DNA from: Notospermus geniculatus
Taxonomy: Eukaryota; Nemertea; Pilidiophora; Heteronemertea; Lineidae
Reading direction: 5' to 3'
Length of the DNA: 64,000 nt
Assembly: GCA_002633025.1 (NCBI GenBank)
Contig: NMRB01000189.1
Coordinates: 440,029 to 504,028 of the forward strand
Made by a program: the position numbers and the translations under genes. Below, in pieces: positions 53,800 to 64,000 of this stretch. The notes beneath the pieces were generated by a model that was given only the letters and a program-made list of their open reading frames with translations, ran no database searches and had not been told where the DNA came from. Each line of letters opens with the position of its first letter. Position 1 is the stretch's first letter.

Positions 53800-56700
53800 C
53801 TAGAACAATTTTTGCATGACGATTCTACCTCCTTGTAGAGTTTTTCCCTCTCGCCTGAATACCTGGGACAGGTACATATAAAGTTCGTCTTCTACTTCTC
53901 CAGAAGAACAATAAACACAAAGTCTTTCTTCTGGCTCTAAACCTTTGTACCTGCCTCCCTCTATTGCTAGATTGTGGTTACTAAATCTTAATTTCGTCAT
54001 GTTTTTCCTGTGATTACTGTTTTTCACATCAATTAAATAGTTCTCGAGAAAATAACAGTTCTTAAACAACCTATACGTTCTCAACTTGTTGCGACCTTTG
54101 TTCGACCCATTCCTTTTACCACTGGAGTCGTCAAATATTTCTCTTTCCCATTTAGCTTCATGAGCTTCTTTCATCATCTTAGACAAGATATCAGCCATAT
54201 TTCCCTTAGTGGTTGATTTAGGGTTCTTGAGAAACTTTTCACCCTCTTCTGATTCAGAAAGTATAAACTTAACGGTTGAGAACCATGAGACCAGCTTCAT
54301 GCATCCGTTTACTTTCTGATAGAGCATTTCTGACCAGATTCTTTTCACCCAATAGTTCTAATCTGTGCCAGTATGATATCACATTTTTTACAATACCTGT
54401 GTACATTGGGTATCTACCGAGTTCACCAAGAACAGCATTGTTCGAAGCCATCCTATTCACCTGAAGGATGTATTTACAGAACTTGATATTCAATTTATCG
54501 ACATGATTACCATCAAATGCTTTTGCTATCTTGGAATCACATGGGGACTGTAGTTTCTTAAGTAAGGGATTTACAGTGCCCCATACCTCTGACCCGTAAC
54601 ATAAAATTGGAATAATTGTATGATCAAAAATATGTAGGAGTGTCTTTATAGTGGGATAAACTGATCCGAACGAGCGGCATACCTTATAAAAAGCCTTAAG
54701 GCCCCTTTGGAACAGATCCTCTTTGGCAAGAGTAAAACTTCCACAAGTTTGGAACAAAATACCAAGGTATTTGTACACTGTCTACAACTTCCAGCTCCAC
54801 ATTGTCAAATAAAAATTTGTTGTCTTTGTATCGCTTTCCACTCTTGTTGAACACCATTACTTTTGTCTTCGCGACATTGATATTTAGGCCCCACTCTTTA
54901 CAGAATTTGTACAAACAATCTAATGAGTGCTGAAGGCCTTCTTTCGACTCAGATAAGAGAATCAGATCATCAGCATACATAAGACAAAACAAAATCATCT
55001 CATTGAGCCTCACAGGTAGAGAAGCGTCATCAAAATATGAAAATAAGTCATTGATAAATATCTTAAACAAATTTGGACTTAAAACGTCCCCCTGACGAAC
55101 ACCTCTTTCTGACAGAAAGAAATTGGATAACCTGTCTCCAGACTTGACACACAGATTTGTTTTGTCATACAGGGCAGCAATGTTGCTTAGAAGATTACCT
55201 TCTATTCCGATCTGTTTTAATTTCAGTAATAAAGCTGGGTGTAGTACGGTACATCGATCGGGCGTTAGACAGGGGTCAGGGTGCTGTCCTGGTGTTGCTT
55301 GATATGTCAGCTGCCTTCGATACCATAGATCATGAGATTCTCATCACTCGTCTTGAGACACGGTTTGGTATCGGGGGCACTGCACTCAAATGGCTATGTA
55401 ATTATTTGACAGGTCGTACACAGACAGTTGTTGTTGATGCTGAAAGGTCGACTCCTAGACCTCTTACTTGTGGTGTCCCTCAGGGTTCAGTCCTGGGACC
55501 ACTTTTGTTTTCTATATATATACAGGCCCTGGGGGAGATTATTGATGGATACCCCGGAATAAATCGGCACGGCTTTGCTGATGATATTCAGCTTTACACA
55601 TTTTTGGGTGTAAAGCATTTTTTACACATTTTTCTCGTGTGGGTCTGTTGGAGGCTATTGCCACGGTCGAGGGATGTGTTGCGGAGGTGAGGGCATGGTT
55701 CGTACCAAATCGCTTGAAGGGCAACGACGGGAAAACTGAATTCCAGGTCATTGCCTCAAAAATAAAGAAGAAACGCCTCATACCCCTGCCTCAAATCAGT
55801 ATTGGATCTGCAACTATTCAGCCAGTTTCACACGTTCGCAACCTTGGTGCCAAGTTTGATTCCAACATGTCTATGTCTGCTCAGGTGTCCAAGACGGTCC
55901 AGTCAATGTATTTTAATATTTCCAGAGTGGGGAAAATTCGTCGCCACCTTAGTGATGATGCTTGCGCACGTGTTATCAATGCTCTCGTCACATCCAGATT
56001 AGATTTTCAAAATGGTCTTCTTCTGGGCTTGCCTGACTCGGGAATTTTACGTCTCCAGAGAGCTCAAAATACTGCTGCCAGGCTATTGACCAGGACCCCA
56101 CGTCGCGACCACATCACACCCGTCTTAAAGTCTTTGCATTGGCTCCCAGTGAGGCAGCGCATTGAGTACAAGACACTCTTGCTCACCCACAAAGCTCTTC
56201 ATCACGAGGATAGTCCTTTGTACCTGCGTGAATTCCTCAGTATCCATCAGCCTTCCCGGAGGTTGCGGTCGTCGGATGACCCATGCCTATTAGCCATTCC
56301 ACGTTCAAATGGGGTATACGGCGATCGCTCCTTCGGTGTTTTGGCCTGCAGACTGTGGAATTCACTGCCCTTTGATATGCGCTGCATCACTGGGGACAAA
56401 ACACACCGTTTTAAAAAGCTTTTGAAAACCTATCTATTTCGCTCTTATTTCACATAGTGTCCAGTTCTTTTTATGTCTTGATTTATTCTCTTATCTTCTA
56501 TGTTTCTTAATTCCGGTTTAATATCTTCTTTATTCTATTGATTTCTTATGCTTCGTTTAATATGTACAGTGCTTAGAAAATGTTTTACATTGTTTTAGCA
56601 CTAAAATATAATAAATTATTATTATTATTATTATGGTATCAAACGCCTTCTTAAAATCGACAAAGCAAGTATACAATTTTTTGTTTAATTTCTTGGTGTA

Positions 56701-57107
56701 CATATCTATCAGCGTCTTCAAGACAAACATATGGTCACTGGTTCTTGCCCCTTTAGTGAAACCAATTTGGGCTGGGTTAATAATCTCATTAACATACAAA
56801 TATTTGTCGAGACGGTTATTAAGTACAATGTTAAACACTTTACCAACAACACTTGATACTGTGATCCCTCGATAGTTAGAAGGGTCTGACACATCACAGC
56901 TTTATGAATGGGTGTTACATAACCACTTTTCCACAATGAGGGATAATTCGTACCCGAAAATATGTAGTTGAAGAGCTTATTCAAACAAGGAAGCACAAAA
57001 CTTGAGCTATCCTTCAACATTTCACCGGATATATTATAGTCCAGACCAACAGCTTTACCCCTGTTCAAACTTCGTAAAGCTTTTAAAATTTCATCATCAG
57101 ATATTTC
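53800..57107 (-). pseudogene. LINE reverse transcriptase, interrupted by another LINE
   Basis: Minus strand from 57107: SDDEILKALRSLNRGKAVGL, NYRGITVSSVVGKVFNIVLN, CFVDFKKAFDT, then the insert at 55237-56633, then LLLKLKQIGIEGNLL, RGVRQGDVLSPNLFKIFIND, the active site LMYADDLILLSES, FCKEWGLNINVAKTKVMVFN, IPILCYGSEVWG and a C-terminal ERLCVYCSSGEVEDELYMYL. Frame changes at about 56880, 54770 and 54300. The endonuclease and 5' part are absent. Clade not assigned. Confidence 0.85.
55237..56633 (+). mobile_element. 5'-truncated CR1/Jockey-type LINE inserted in the minus-strand LINE
   Basis: Frame from about 55240: VLLDMSAAFDTIDHEIL, CGVPQGSVLGPLLFSIYIQA and HGFADDIQLY (active site), a frame change near 55610, then LVTSRLDFQNGLLLGLPDSG, TPVLKSLHWLPVRQRIEYKT and LWNSLPFDMRCI, ending at 56455-56457. 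It finishes in an ATT microsatellite (56616-56633), typical of this LINE group. The 3' half is nearly intact. Confidence 0.88.
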
Positions 57108-57670
57108 ATATATGTAGGTGGGGCAGGAGACCAGTATGGCATCATGGGAAATGCTTAGGCTCGCGCACTTCAGGTGAGTGCTTTACATCAAGACGGCCGT
57201 GAACGTTTTGGAATAGTTGCCCGAGACTCTCATAACTGCCAGATTAATACACAATGAATGCTCCCTTGCAGGAAGCGTCGATCCTCGACCCGCGCATATG
57301 TTATGTGCTTACAACGCCTACCAAAGCAGCGGCAGATGTGTATGATAGGAACAAGGTTCATTGCGTTGATTGCGTTGCGTTGCGTTTTTTCCAGTAAGCC
57401 TTTTAAAAAGTGGATTGATTGAAAGCGACTGATTTATTTCGTGATTGTGTAGGGATATATTGTAAAGTTCATCACTTACAACACTTACACACGTGTAATT
57501 ACTGAAAAGTATGCGCCTCTGGATAATTATTTTAATAGTTTCTTTGGAGTTGGGATTGACACCTACAATTTCCCCCATTTTTATGGACGGAGTGGACTTT
57601 GGATGACAGCTGCGTACGTCGCCATACAGTTTCGCCCGATCGGGCGAATTGTTTTGGTTGTAGTTACATG
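57108..57670. other. non-coding stretch
   Basis: Contains the perfect palindrome CGCCCGATCGGGCG at 57632-57645. No gene supported. Confidence 0.35.
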
Positions 57671-57829
57671 GCTGAAGGGGTTATTGTCGTCCTGGGTATA
57701 GACAAAGTACACCCAGGTTCAATGTCGTCCAGACAAACTGTACCCTGGGTACAGTTTGTCCAGACAAACTATACCCAGGGTATAGTTTGTCGTGACAAAG
57801 TATACCCAGCTTCCGATATGTGCACCTGA
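57671..57829. mobile_element. single arm of the 9-bp-TSD gene-capturing family
   Basis: Starts GCTGAAGGGGTTATTGTCGT, continues with CCTGGGTATAGACAAAGTAC and repeated ACAAACTGTACCCTGGGTA / TACCCAGGGTATAGTTTGT palindromes and finishes TGCACCTG, as the other arms do (CACCTGC). No right arm nearby, so a solo terminus. Confidence 0.7.
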
Positions 57830-57841
57830 AGACGAGATTGG

Positions 57842-58245
57842 GGTAACTAGGCCGACAGCTCCTAAGTGTTTGAGAATTTACTATAGGTCCCTTTTGAAAA
57901 GTTGTAGGGATTGGTCTTATCTCCCTATTCCCAAATTATGGTAGGTATAGCGTTAATTTTCAGCCCCTTCTGGCAATAATCCCACTGTATGGTTGCTTAC
58001 CGGAAGTGTCTCGAATTAGGCCTGCAGCTCCTAAGTGCTTGAAAATTTACTATGGGTCCCTTTTGAAAAGTTGTAGAGATTGGTGTTATCTCCCTATTCC
58101 CAAATTATAGTAGGTATAGCGTTAATTTTCAGCCCTTTTCAGCAATAATCCCACTGTATGGCTGTTTACCGGAAGTGTCCCATGGCGCAAACTTGCTATG
58201 CAAAAAGAAAATTCATGAAAATGACGAAATGCTCCCGGCTTCTCC
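57842..58245 (-). repeat. internal part of the GGGTATTCGAAAAAC family with a 169-bp tandem duplication
   Basis: CAGCTCCTAAGTG occurs at 57856 and 58025; the two 169-bp units are nearly identical (CCCTATTCCCAAATTAT, GGTATAGCGTTAATTTTCAG, CCCACTGTATGG). Reverse complement matches 60790-60930 and 13640-13745. Confidence 0.8.
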
Positions 58246-58276
58246 ATGTACTTCATGACGACATCAGTTTTGTGGT

Positions 58277-59092
58277 CACGTGCGGCAACGACAATACGGA
58301 AACGGCAAAAAAATCGATTGTAGGAAAATGAATTGATCCGTACACATGAATGCGGGACGGTTATACGACTATCCGGTAATGCGATACGATTATCCGTTTA
58401 TTTTTGGAATCGGTTCAGGAGCGATTTTTTGCCGTTGTCGGACGAAAGTCATGCGTTTATATTACATCAGTACACGTGGCAAGTACACATATGGTAATGT
58501 CGTCGTCGTCCATCATGTCGCATTTGCTGGTAAGATTCGTCCGCTTTTATACTTATAGCCGTAGTCATGTGTACACCCAAAACGCATTGCCGTTGACGTT
58601 GTCGTCGCCGCATTGTCGTTGCCGCATTTTCGTTGTCGGAAAAACGGATGCATGTGTACGTAGCTTAAAGCTACGTACACATGCATCCGTTTTTCAGACA
58701 ACGACAATGCGGCAACGACAATACGGAAACGGCAAAAAAATCGATCGTAGGAAAATGAATTGATCCGTACACATGAATGCGGGACGGTTATACGACTATC
58801 CGGTAATGCGATACGATTATCCGTTTATTTTTGGAATCGGTTCAGGAGCGATTTTTTGCCGTTGTCGGACGAAAGTCGTGCGTTTATATTACATCAGTAC
58901 ACGTGGCAAGTACACATATGGTAATGTCGTCGTCGTCCATCATGTCGCATTTGCTGGTAAGATTCGTCCGCTTTTATACTTATAGCCGTATTCATGTGTA
59001 CACCCAAAACGCATTGCCGTTGACGTTGTCGTCGCCGCATTGTCGTTGCCGCATTTTCGTTGTCGGAAAAACGGATGCATGTGTACGTAGCT
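58277..59092. mobile_element. two tandem copies of a 423-bp TIR element, back to back
   Basis: Copy 2 (58670-59092) has ends AAGCTACGTACACATGCATC and GATGCATGTGTACGTAGCTT; arms of about 70 bp carry CAACGACAATGCGG repeats. Copy 1 (58277-58669) has the same right end but a truncated left end. Spacing between copies is 427 bp. Frames through them are non-coding. Confidence 0.85.
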
Positions 59093-60298
59093 TGGAGGAG
59101 GGTTGGGCAAGGCTGCTGGTATTCTACTCGGCCATCAATGGGTCAGTCGACCCGCAAAGGTCCTTTTCTACGGCAGATTTATTTTGCGCGCGGGAAAATA
59201 ACAGGCGATCGGGGCCCTCGACGAGGCTTCTCGAGTACCTCGTTCGAGAAATCGGACACCTAGCACAAAATTGCGTTTATCGAGAAGACCGTTCAAATTC
59301 AACCACATTACCCATATATCTGTGTTTAACTAAGACATTGAGCTTTCCATTAGTGTAATTTATTTTGGCATAAAGCAAACGAGTGAAGAGAAATCATTTA
59401 AGAAATTTCGTCCTCCGCACAGAATTGGAGGCCATTTGGAGTAGAGCGTTGTTAAAAACATCGCCCTAACTCCATAAATACTTGCCTGCATAAAACCAGC
59501 AAAACTGAATAGACGAAGAAACTATCAATCTCCAATCTGTGTTAATTTCATACTTAGGCATGGTATTCCAAGTTTTTGTACGCAGTTTGAACAGCAACAG
59601 GTAACGATTCTCGCAGCCATAACCTGGTTCCTTGGACTTCCCACGTGGTGCTGATTGACGATTCTACCAGTCAGCATGGTCAGTCCCCATGGAACCAAGT
59701 TAGACAATGGATAAAGGGAAGGAGATTTCTCGAAAATGTGGTTGTGTTTCGGGGTGATTTTCAACCCCTCAGACATGCGTGCATAAAACCACGCTTCGCA
59801 TGTGGATTCTTCTATTTTATAACAACCCGAATGACCTAAGCAGAAGTTTCAAAATACTATTCCAAGAAAGTGTACGCACTTTGAAGAACGCCTGTTTTCG
59901 AAAACACAAGGTTACCTTTCGATCGATAAATCGGCCAAAACTGAACCGATTTCGACGAAATTTTCGGCAACTTTCGTAGAGAAACATCCATCAACATGTA
60001 AACATCACGCCACCTTCAAACGTCTGACCAATCGTGCGTAATTAGTGATTGTTTTATAGCGTCTGCTACGCCTACGTCACTGCCTCCCTTTCGTTCAGTG
60101 ATTTAGCAGTTAGTACCGCCAAATACCGCGGCTGACACGTCGTGGCGCTGTTCACACCTTTCCGGGTCGACTGGGGTAAGCATCACGATTTCAAAATCAT
60201 GAAATCAGACATGTGCAAAAGTAAGCCTAGGCATGCACCTACTGGTCGGGCAACGCCAATGCATACTAGTCCACTTGCTATGCCTTATCTATTTTCAG
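59093..60298. other. non-coding stretch
   Basis: No convincing exon or repeat. The last part is the presumed intron ahead of the exon at 60299. Confidence 0.35.
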
Positions 60299-60582
60299 AT
60301 ACCATCACTTCAGGTTCAGGCCACCGGTGGGGAGGCAGTGCATCTTAAAATGCATAAGGGAAACTTGGAACCCCTACGACACTTATGCCATGCTTGTTCA
60401 AGCCCCAAATGGGAGAGACGTGGGTATAATCAGCGAAGCTCTTCGCCAGCACAAGATCATACATGGTGAAATGCACCACGATGGGCCACATGTCGGAGGA
60501 GGGCCAAAGCTGTCAGTGCTGTGCATGTGTGAACTTCAAGACGACGAAGTCATTCACCGACAATTGGCAGACGACATTCACA

Positions 60583-61794
60583 GGGTATTCGAAAAACCTG
60601 GACAATGGACGGTGGACGATGGACGGCTCCTTTCAGCATCATCGATCTCCACCACCTGGATGATGATTGTCGCATTTCCGACATACCTCCAAGAATTAAA
60701 AAATACGCCGCAAGAATTTAAAAGAAAAATTGCACCAAATCAAAGTATATCGTGCAAGATTTATAAAATATCATCCTGGGTGCATTTCGTCATTTTCACG
60801 AATTTTCTCTTTGCATGGCAAGTTTGACGCATTGGGACATTTCCGGCAAACAGCCGTACAGTGGGATTATTGCTGGGAAGGGCTGGAAAATTAATGCTAT
60901 ACCGACTATAATTCGGGAATGGGGAGATAGGATGTCTACAAAACTAAGACCTAAGACCTACAAAAGTAAGACTCAACTGTATAAAAGTAAGACCCTGTTA
61001 TAAAAGTAAGACCCCCACTTCAAAAGTAAGACCCTGTTATAAAAGTAAGACCCCCACAGTACAACTAAGACCCTGTTATAAAAGTAAGACCCCCACAGTA
61101 CAAAACTAAGACCCTGTTATAAAAGTAAGACCCCCACAGTACAAAACTAAGACCCTGTTATAAAAGTAAGACCCCCACAGTACAAAACTAAGACCCTGTT
61201 ATAAAAGTAAGACCCCCACAGTACAAAACTAAGACCCAGTTATAAAAGTAAGACCCCCACAGTACAAAACTAAGACCCTGTTATAAAAGTAAGACCCCCA
61301 CAGTACAAAACTAAGACCCTGTTATAAAAGTAAGACCCCCACAGTACAAAACTAAGACCCTGTTATAACAGGGTCTTAGTTTTGTACTGTGGGGGTCTTA
61401 CTTTTATAACAGGGTCTTAGTTTTTGTACTGTGGGGGTCTTACTTTTGTAGGTCTTAGGTCTTCGTTTTGTACACACCCTGGGGAGATAAGACCAATCCC
61501 TACAACTTTTCAAAAGGGACCCATAGTAAATTCTCAAGGACTTAAGAGCTTTAGGTATCGGTGGTTTTCCCGCCAGTACATGTGTATACAAGACAAGAGG
61601 TAATTCTGAACGCTGTAATGCGTGATTGATCATGTTTATCGTCGGCCTGTGCAGTTCCTGTTGATTCATGTTGATGCTGGGAGGTATGTCGGAAATGAGA
61701 CAATTGTCATCCAGGCGGTGGAGATCGATGATGCTGAAAGGAGCCGTCCATCGTCCATCATCCACCGTCCATCGTCCAGGTTTTTCGAATACCC
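60583..61794. mobile_element. 1212-bp GGGTATTCGAAAAAC TIR element with internal minisatellite
   Basis: Ends GGGTATTCGAAAAACCTGGA and TCCAGGTTTTTCGAATACCC-like; arms about 110 bp. ACATTCACA is duplicated at 60574-60582 and 61795-61803. The interior has the family core (60790-60930) and a minisatellite. The family also occurs at 13126 and 57842. Confidence 0.85.
60943..61465. repeat. 41-bp minisatellite that switches strand
   Basis: Units of TACAAAACTAAGACCCTGTT plus ATAAAAGTAAGACCCCCACAG repeat about nine times to about 61370, then continue as the reverse complement (AACAGGGTCTTAGTTTTGTA...) for about two and a half units to 61465. The first units lack the CCCCCACAG part. Confidence 0.9.
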
Positions 61795-61841
61795 ACATTC
61801 ACACCCATGGACGAGTCGCTGGGAACGACATGATGTTGTAG

Positions 61842-62060
61842 ACTTTACATCTGTATGCCAGGCCAGGCCTGAGGCCTAACTCGGCGCACGAACCCGTGCT
61901 TACACAATTTCGATATAAACAATATTTATCCCTACTTTATACCGGTACCTCCATGATACCATACAAAATTTTGTTGTGAAATGATATTGCCCGTAATTTC
62001 ATCCTTTATTGTACATCATCACATGGATGTGCATCCATGACCTTGCAAAAAATGACATCA
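61842..62060. other. 3' flank of the HIRAN-like exon
   Basis: Non-coding; no AATAAA close to the stop. Confidence 0.35.
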
Positions 62061-62100
62061 GTATCCGAATTCGGAAACTTCGTTTGTTCCGAATTCGGAT
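62061..62100. repeat. perfect 15-bp inverted repeat, 10-base loop
   Basis: TATCCGAATTCGGAA and TTCCGAATTCGGATA flank ACTTCGTTTG; each arm contains the palindrome CCGAATTCGG. Confidence 0.85.
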
Positions 62101-63841
62101 ACTTCCGGCGTATGAAGAGTCCGAAAATTCGGATATGCATTTTATCACACACCCATGATGACGTCATCGAGCATGACGTTTCATAAAAATGCCAATATTT
62201 CTGATAAAACACAATCAAACTTAACGTCAGGTGACCGCGGTTCGCCACGTTCTGACGTCGCGTCACAGCCCGCACCGCAAACTGATAATTTTTTTCGTTG
62301 ACCCGCTGTCCGAACGTATCGAAGCCAACCACTCTGATTTTTCGACCACTTCAAAGAGGTAAGTCAACACTACAAGCTCACCAACTTTCATCAAATTTCG
62401 TCTGTTATTTCCTTCACAATTCACCGATTTTTAGCAGCATGTCCACCTCAATGCAGTAAAATGGCAAACCTACGACGAAACAGCCGAAAAACGGCACACA
62501 TTTTCATGCTTCTGAAGACCGCGTTTCGGTTGACAGAATTCCCCGACTGAAAGATGCTGGACCCTCTGTGTTGATTCAGGTCAAGGTTGACGTCATTCAT
62601 TTTCATAAAATCCACGTGCCCATTGTTTACATTGGGATTTGTAGTTATTGGTGAACCGTGGTACCCCCATCGACGCTTGTTTTCATTATGCAAAATACGC
62701 AACGTCACAGTGACGTCGTACATGTCGTAACGTCACAGACCAATGAGACAGAGGTCTTCACGGAAGGCGCAGTGAACGGGGAAGATAATTATGTCATCTT
62801 ACGACGGCAAATTCACACACTTGCTGAGAACGGATTTTGAAGAAAAGTTAAAACAAACATCAGCACAAGCAGAGCTAACAATAGGTATATTTATATAGCG
62901 TGAAGAAAATGATACGCACACTTTAATCATCGATTTCCGACGAAATGGCGAACCGCGATACCCCCTTCGGAGCGCATCCGGCACTCGCCGAAACAGTCGC
63001 CCCCGGATAGTTTACAGCATCACGACGTTGTTGTACCAACAATGGGTTCAAGGTCACATGGGATAAACAAGGATACACAAGTCGAACATGCTGTGTTGTT
63101 TTTTTTCGATTTCATTTATTAGATACGTAACTGTTGTGGGTCAAAGATAAGTATTAAAAATCGGGCGGGAGACGACGTCAAAAAGTGGCGAACCGCGATC
63201 GGCTTACTGGAAAATGCGGTACAGGCGGAACGGAATCACCCTCGTACCTAATCATGCCGTCCTATCCCAAATGCACTGTATTTGTGACCTGGAGTCGCGG
63301 ATGGTTGGGAGCATTGATTATTCCGTCATACACGTGTTTTCCTAATCATTTTTTTAATTGGCAATTTATCGCGGCCAATGGGGAACCGGAGGAACTAACG
63401 TCACGACGGGGCGCTGCGACCGGTGCTTTTTTCCTTAAACGAAGAGATAGGCCCAATGGGCTCCACAATCCTCCGCGGTGATATAAGCTACTCAAGCTTC
63501 CGATAATAATCGAAGTTCGGGCATAGACCTGAATGTATGCATGAGGCCTAGCGCAGCATATATCTAGATCGGCATGCAGGGCAATATAGGCCTGCTATGG
63601 GCGCCATCATATTAATGTCATGATGATCATGCTTTATGAATGTTTCATATAAGGTTCTGCACAAGACAGGAGCTAGTAACGACCGCAGAGTCAGAGTTTC
63701 TTCGCTAAATAATTCGTACTCCGCGAGAGTAGGGCGGCAATGACAATAACCAGCCTAGTCATCATTACAAAAATAATGGTCGCTCCCTTCGGCGGAACGA
63801 TTCCGCTTGTTCCGTTCCGTTCCGCTTTTTCCAGTAAGCCC
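62101..63841. other. non-coding stretch with recurring GCGAACCGCGATACCCCC words
   Basis: GGCGAACCGCGATACCCCC or a near match occurs at 62648 (GTGAACCGTGGTACCCCC), 62947 and 63187, and in reverse at 62236. TGACGTCA-type palindromes are frequent. The frame at 63185-63481 has no motif. Probably pieces of a dispersed element. Confidence 0.4.
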
Positions 63842-64000
63842 NNNNNNNNNNNNNNNNNNNNNNNNNNNNNNNNNNNNNNNNNNNNNNNNNNNNNNNNNNN
63901 NNNNNNNNNNNNNNNNNNNNNNNNNNNNNNNNNNNNNNNNNNNNNNNNNNNNNNNNNNNNNNNNNNNNNNNNNNNNNNNNNNNNNNNNNNNNNNNNNNNN
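63842..64000. other. assembly gap (N)
   Basis: Run of N to the end of the window. Confidence 1.

Larger units (their letters stand above)
60299..61841 (+). pseudogene. HIRAN-like terminal exon, split by a TIR element
   Basis: Acceptor CTATTTTCAG ends at 60298. The frame YHHFRFRPPVGRQCILKC, IRETWNPYDTYAMLVQAPNG, RDVGIISEALRQHKIIHGEM, GGGPKLSVLCMCELQDDEVI runs to 60582, where a 1212-bp element is inserted. After it, from 61804, the same frame continues for 12 codons to TAG at 61839-61841. R-E-x-x-N-P-Y-D-x-x-A-x-x-V ... G-x-x-V-G-x-I is the pattern of HIRAN domains (DNA-end binding, as in HLTF/Rad5 proteins). As it stands the reading frame runs into the element. Whether this insert is in all individuals is unknown. 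HIRAN assignment by eye only. Confidence 0.5.

Noticed and set aside
60943-61465. CRISPR-like array
   Set aside because: Units are contiguous without unique spacers, lie in a eukaryotic transposon and switch strand; no cas genes.
63185-63481. 98-codon frame as a gene
   Set aside because: No domain, and it overlaps recurring GCGAACCGCG words of a dispersed repeat.

Overview
This window is eukaryotic. Short coding pieces are bounded by GT/AG splice signals, there are tRNA-derived SINE heads, LINEs, BEL/Pao and Ty3/gypsy-class retrotransposons and many foldback or terminal-inverted-repeat (TIR) elements, and little of it is clearly host coding sequence. The gypsy-class element has integrase upstream of reverse transcriptase, the order described for the Gmr1 group of deuterostome retrotransposons. 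That, the frequent TAGGCCTA-type motifs and a peptide-receptor-like GPCR suggest a marine invertebrate deuterostome (echinoderm, hemichordate or cephalochordate). This is an inference; I cannot name a species.

Layout. 37-3240: three exons of a coiled-coil plus beta-propeller protein. 4100-12753: a degenerate Gmr1-like LTR element with a perfect 5-bp target duplication, itself hit by a 469-bp palindrome, two TTAA-flanked TIR elements and a foldback. 12759-16700: dispersed repeats, a short coding-like stretch and a 26-bp minisatellite. 16772-19140: LINE fragments, a 612-bp insertion with a 9-bp target duplication and a PIF1-like helicase fragment broken by a MITE. 20649-22590: 5' part of a BEL/Pao element on the + strand. 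24710-31501: a second, more complete but frameshifted BEL/Pao element on the - strand, its gag split by a 9-bp-TSD element. 31836-32803: a large hairpin element. 33479-34555: an intact intronless class A GPCR, the best protein-coding gene here. 34825-39850 and 42599-45535: two copies of a segmental duplication. 38477-40949: a four-level nest of mobile elements. 46532-53600: foldbacks, SINEs and repeats. 53800-57107: a LINE interrupted by another LINE. 57671-59092: more TIR elements. 60299-61841: a HIRAN-like terminal exon split by a 1.2-kb TIR element. 63842-64000: assembly gap.

The most notable system is a transposon family seen at 29769-30915, 38559-40849, 39704-40340, 57671-57829 and, truncated, within 44216-45535. 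Complete members have 9-bp target duplications, terminal repeats of about 110-150 bp built from serial short palindromes around GTCGTCCTGGGTA, and non-terminal cargo. One carries a piece of BEL gag that includes the very site it is inserted in; two others carry diverged versions of the same small cysteine-containing reading frame. This looks like a Pack-type (Mutator-like or foldback) gene-capturing family. No transposase for it is visible here.

The two long interspersed stories, retroelement decay and nested TIR elements, explain most of the sequence. Host genes can be argued for only at 37-3240, 33479-34555 and 60299-61841, with weaker candidates at 14876-15491, 38348-38477 and 48166-48429.
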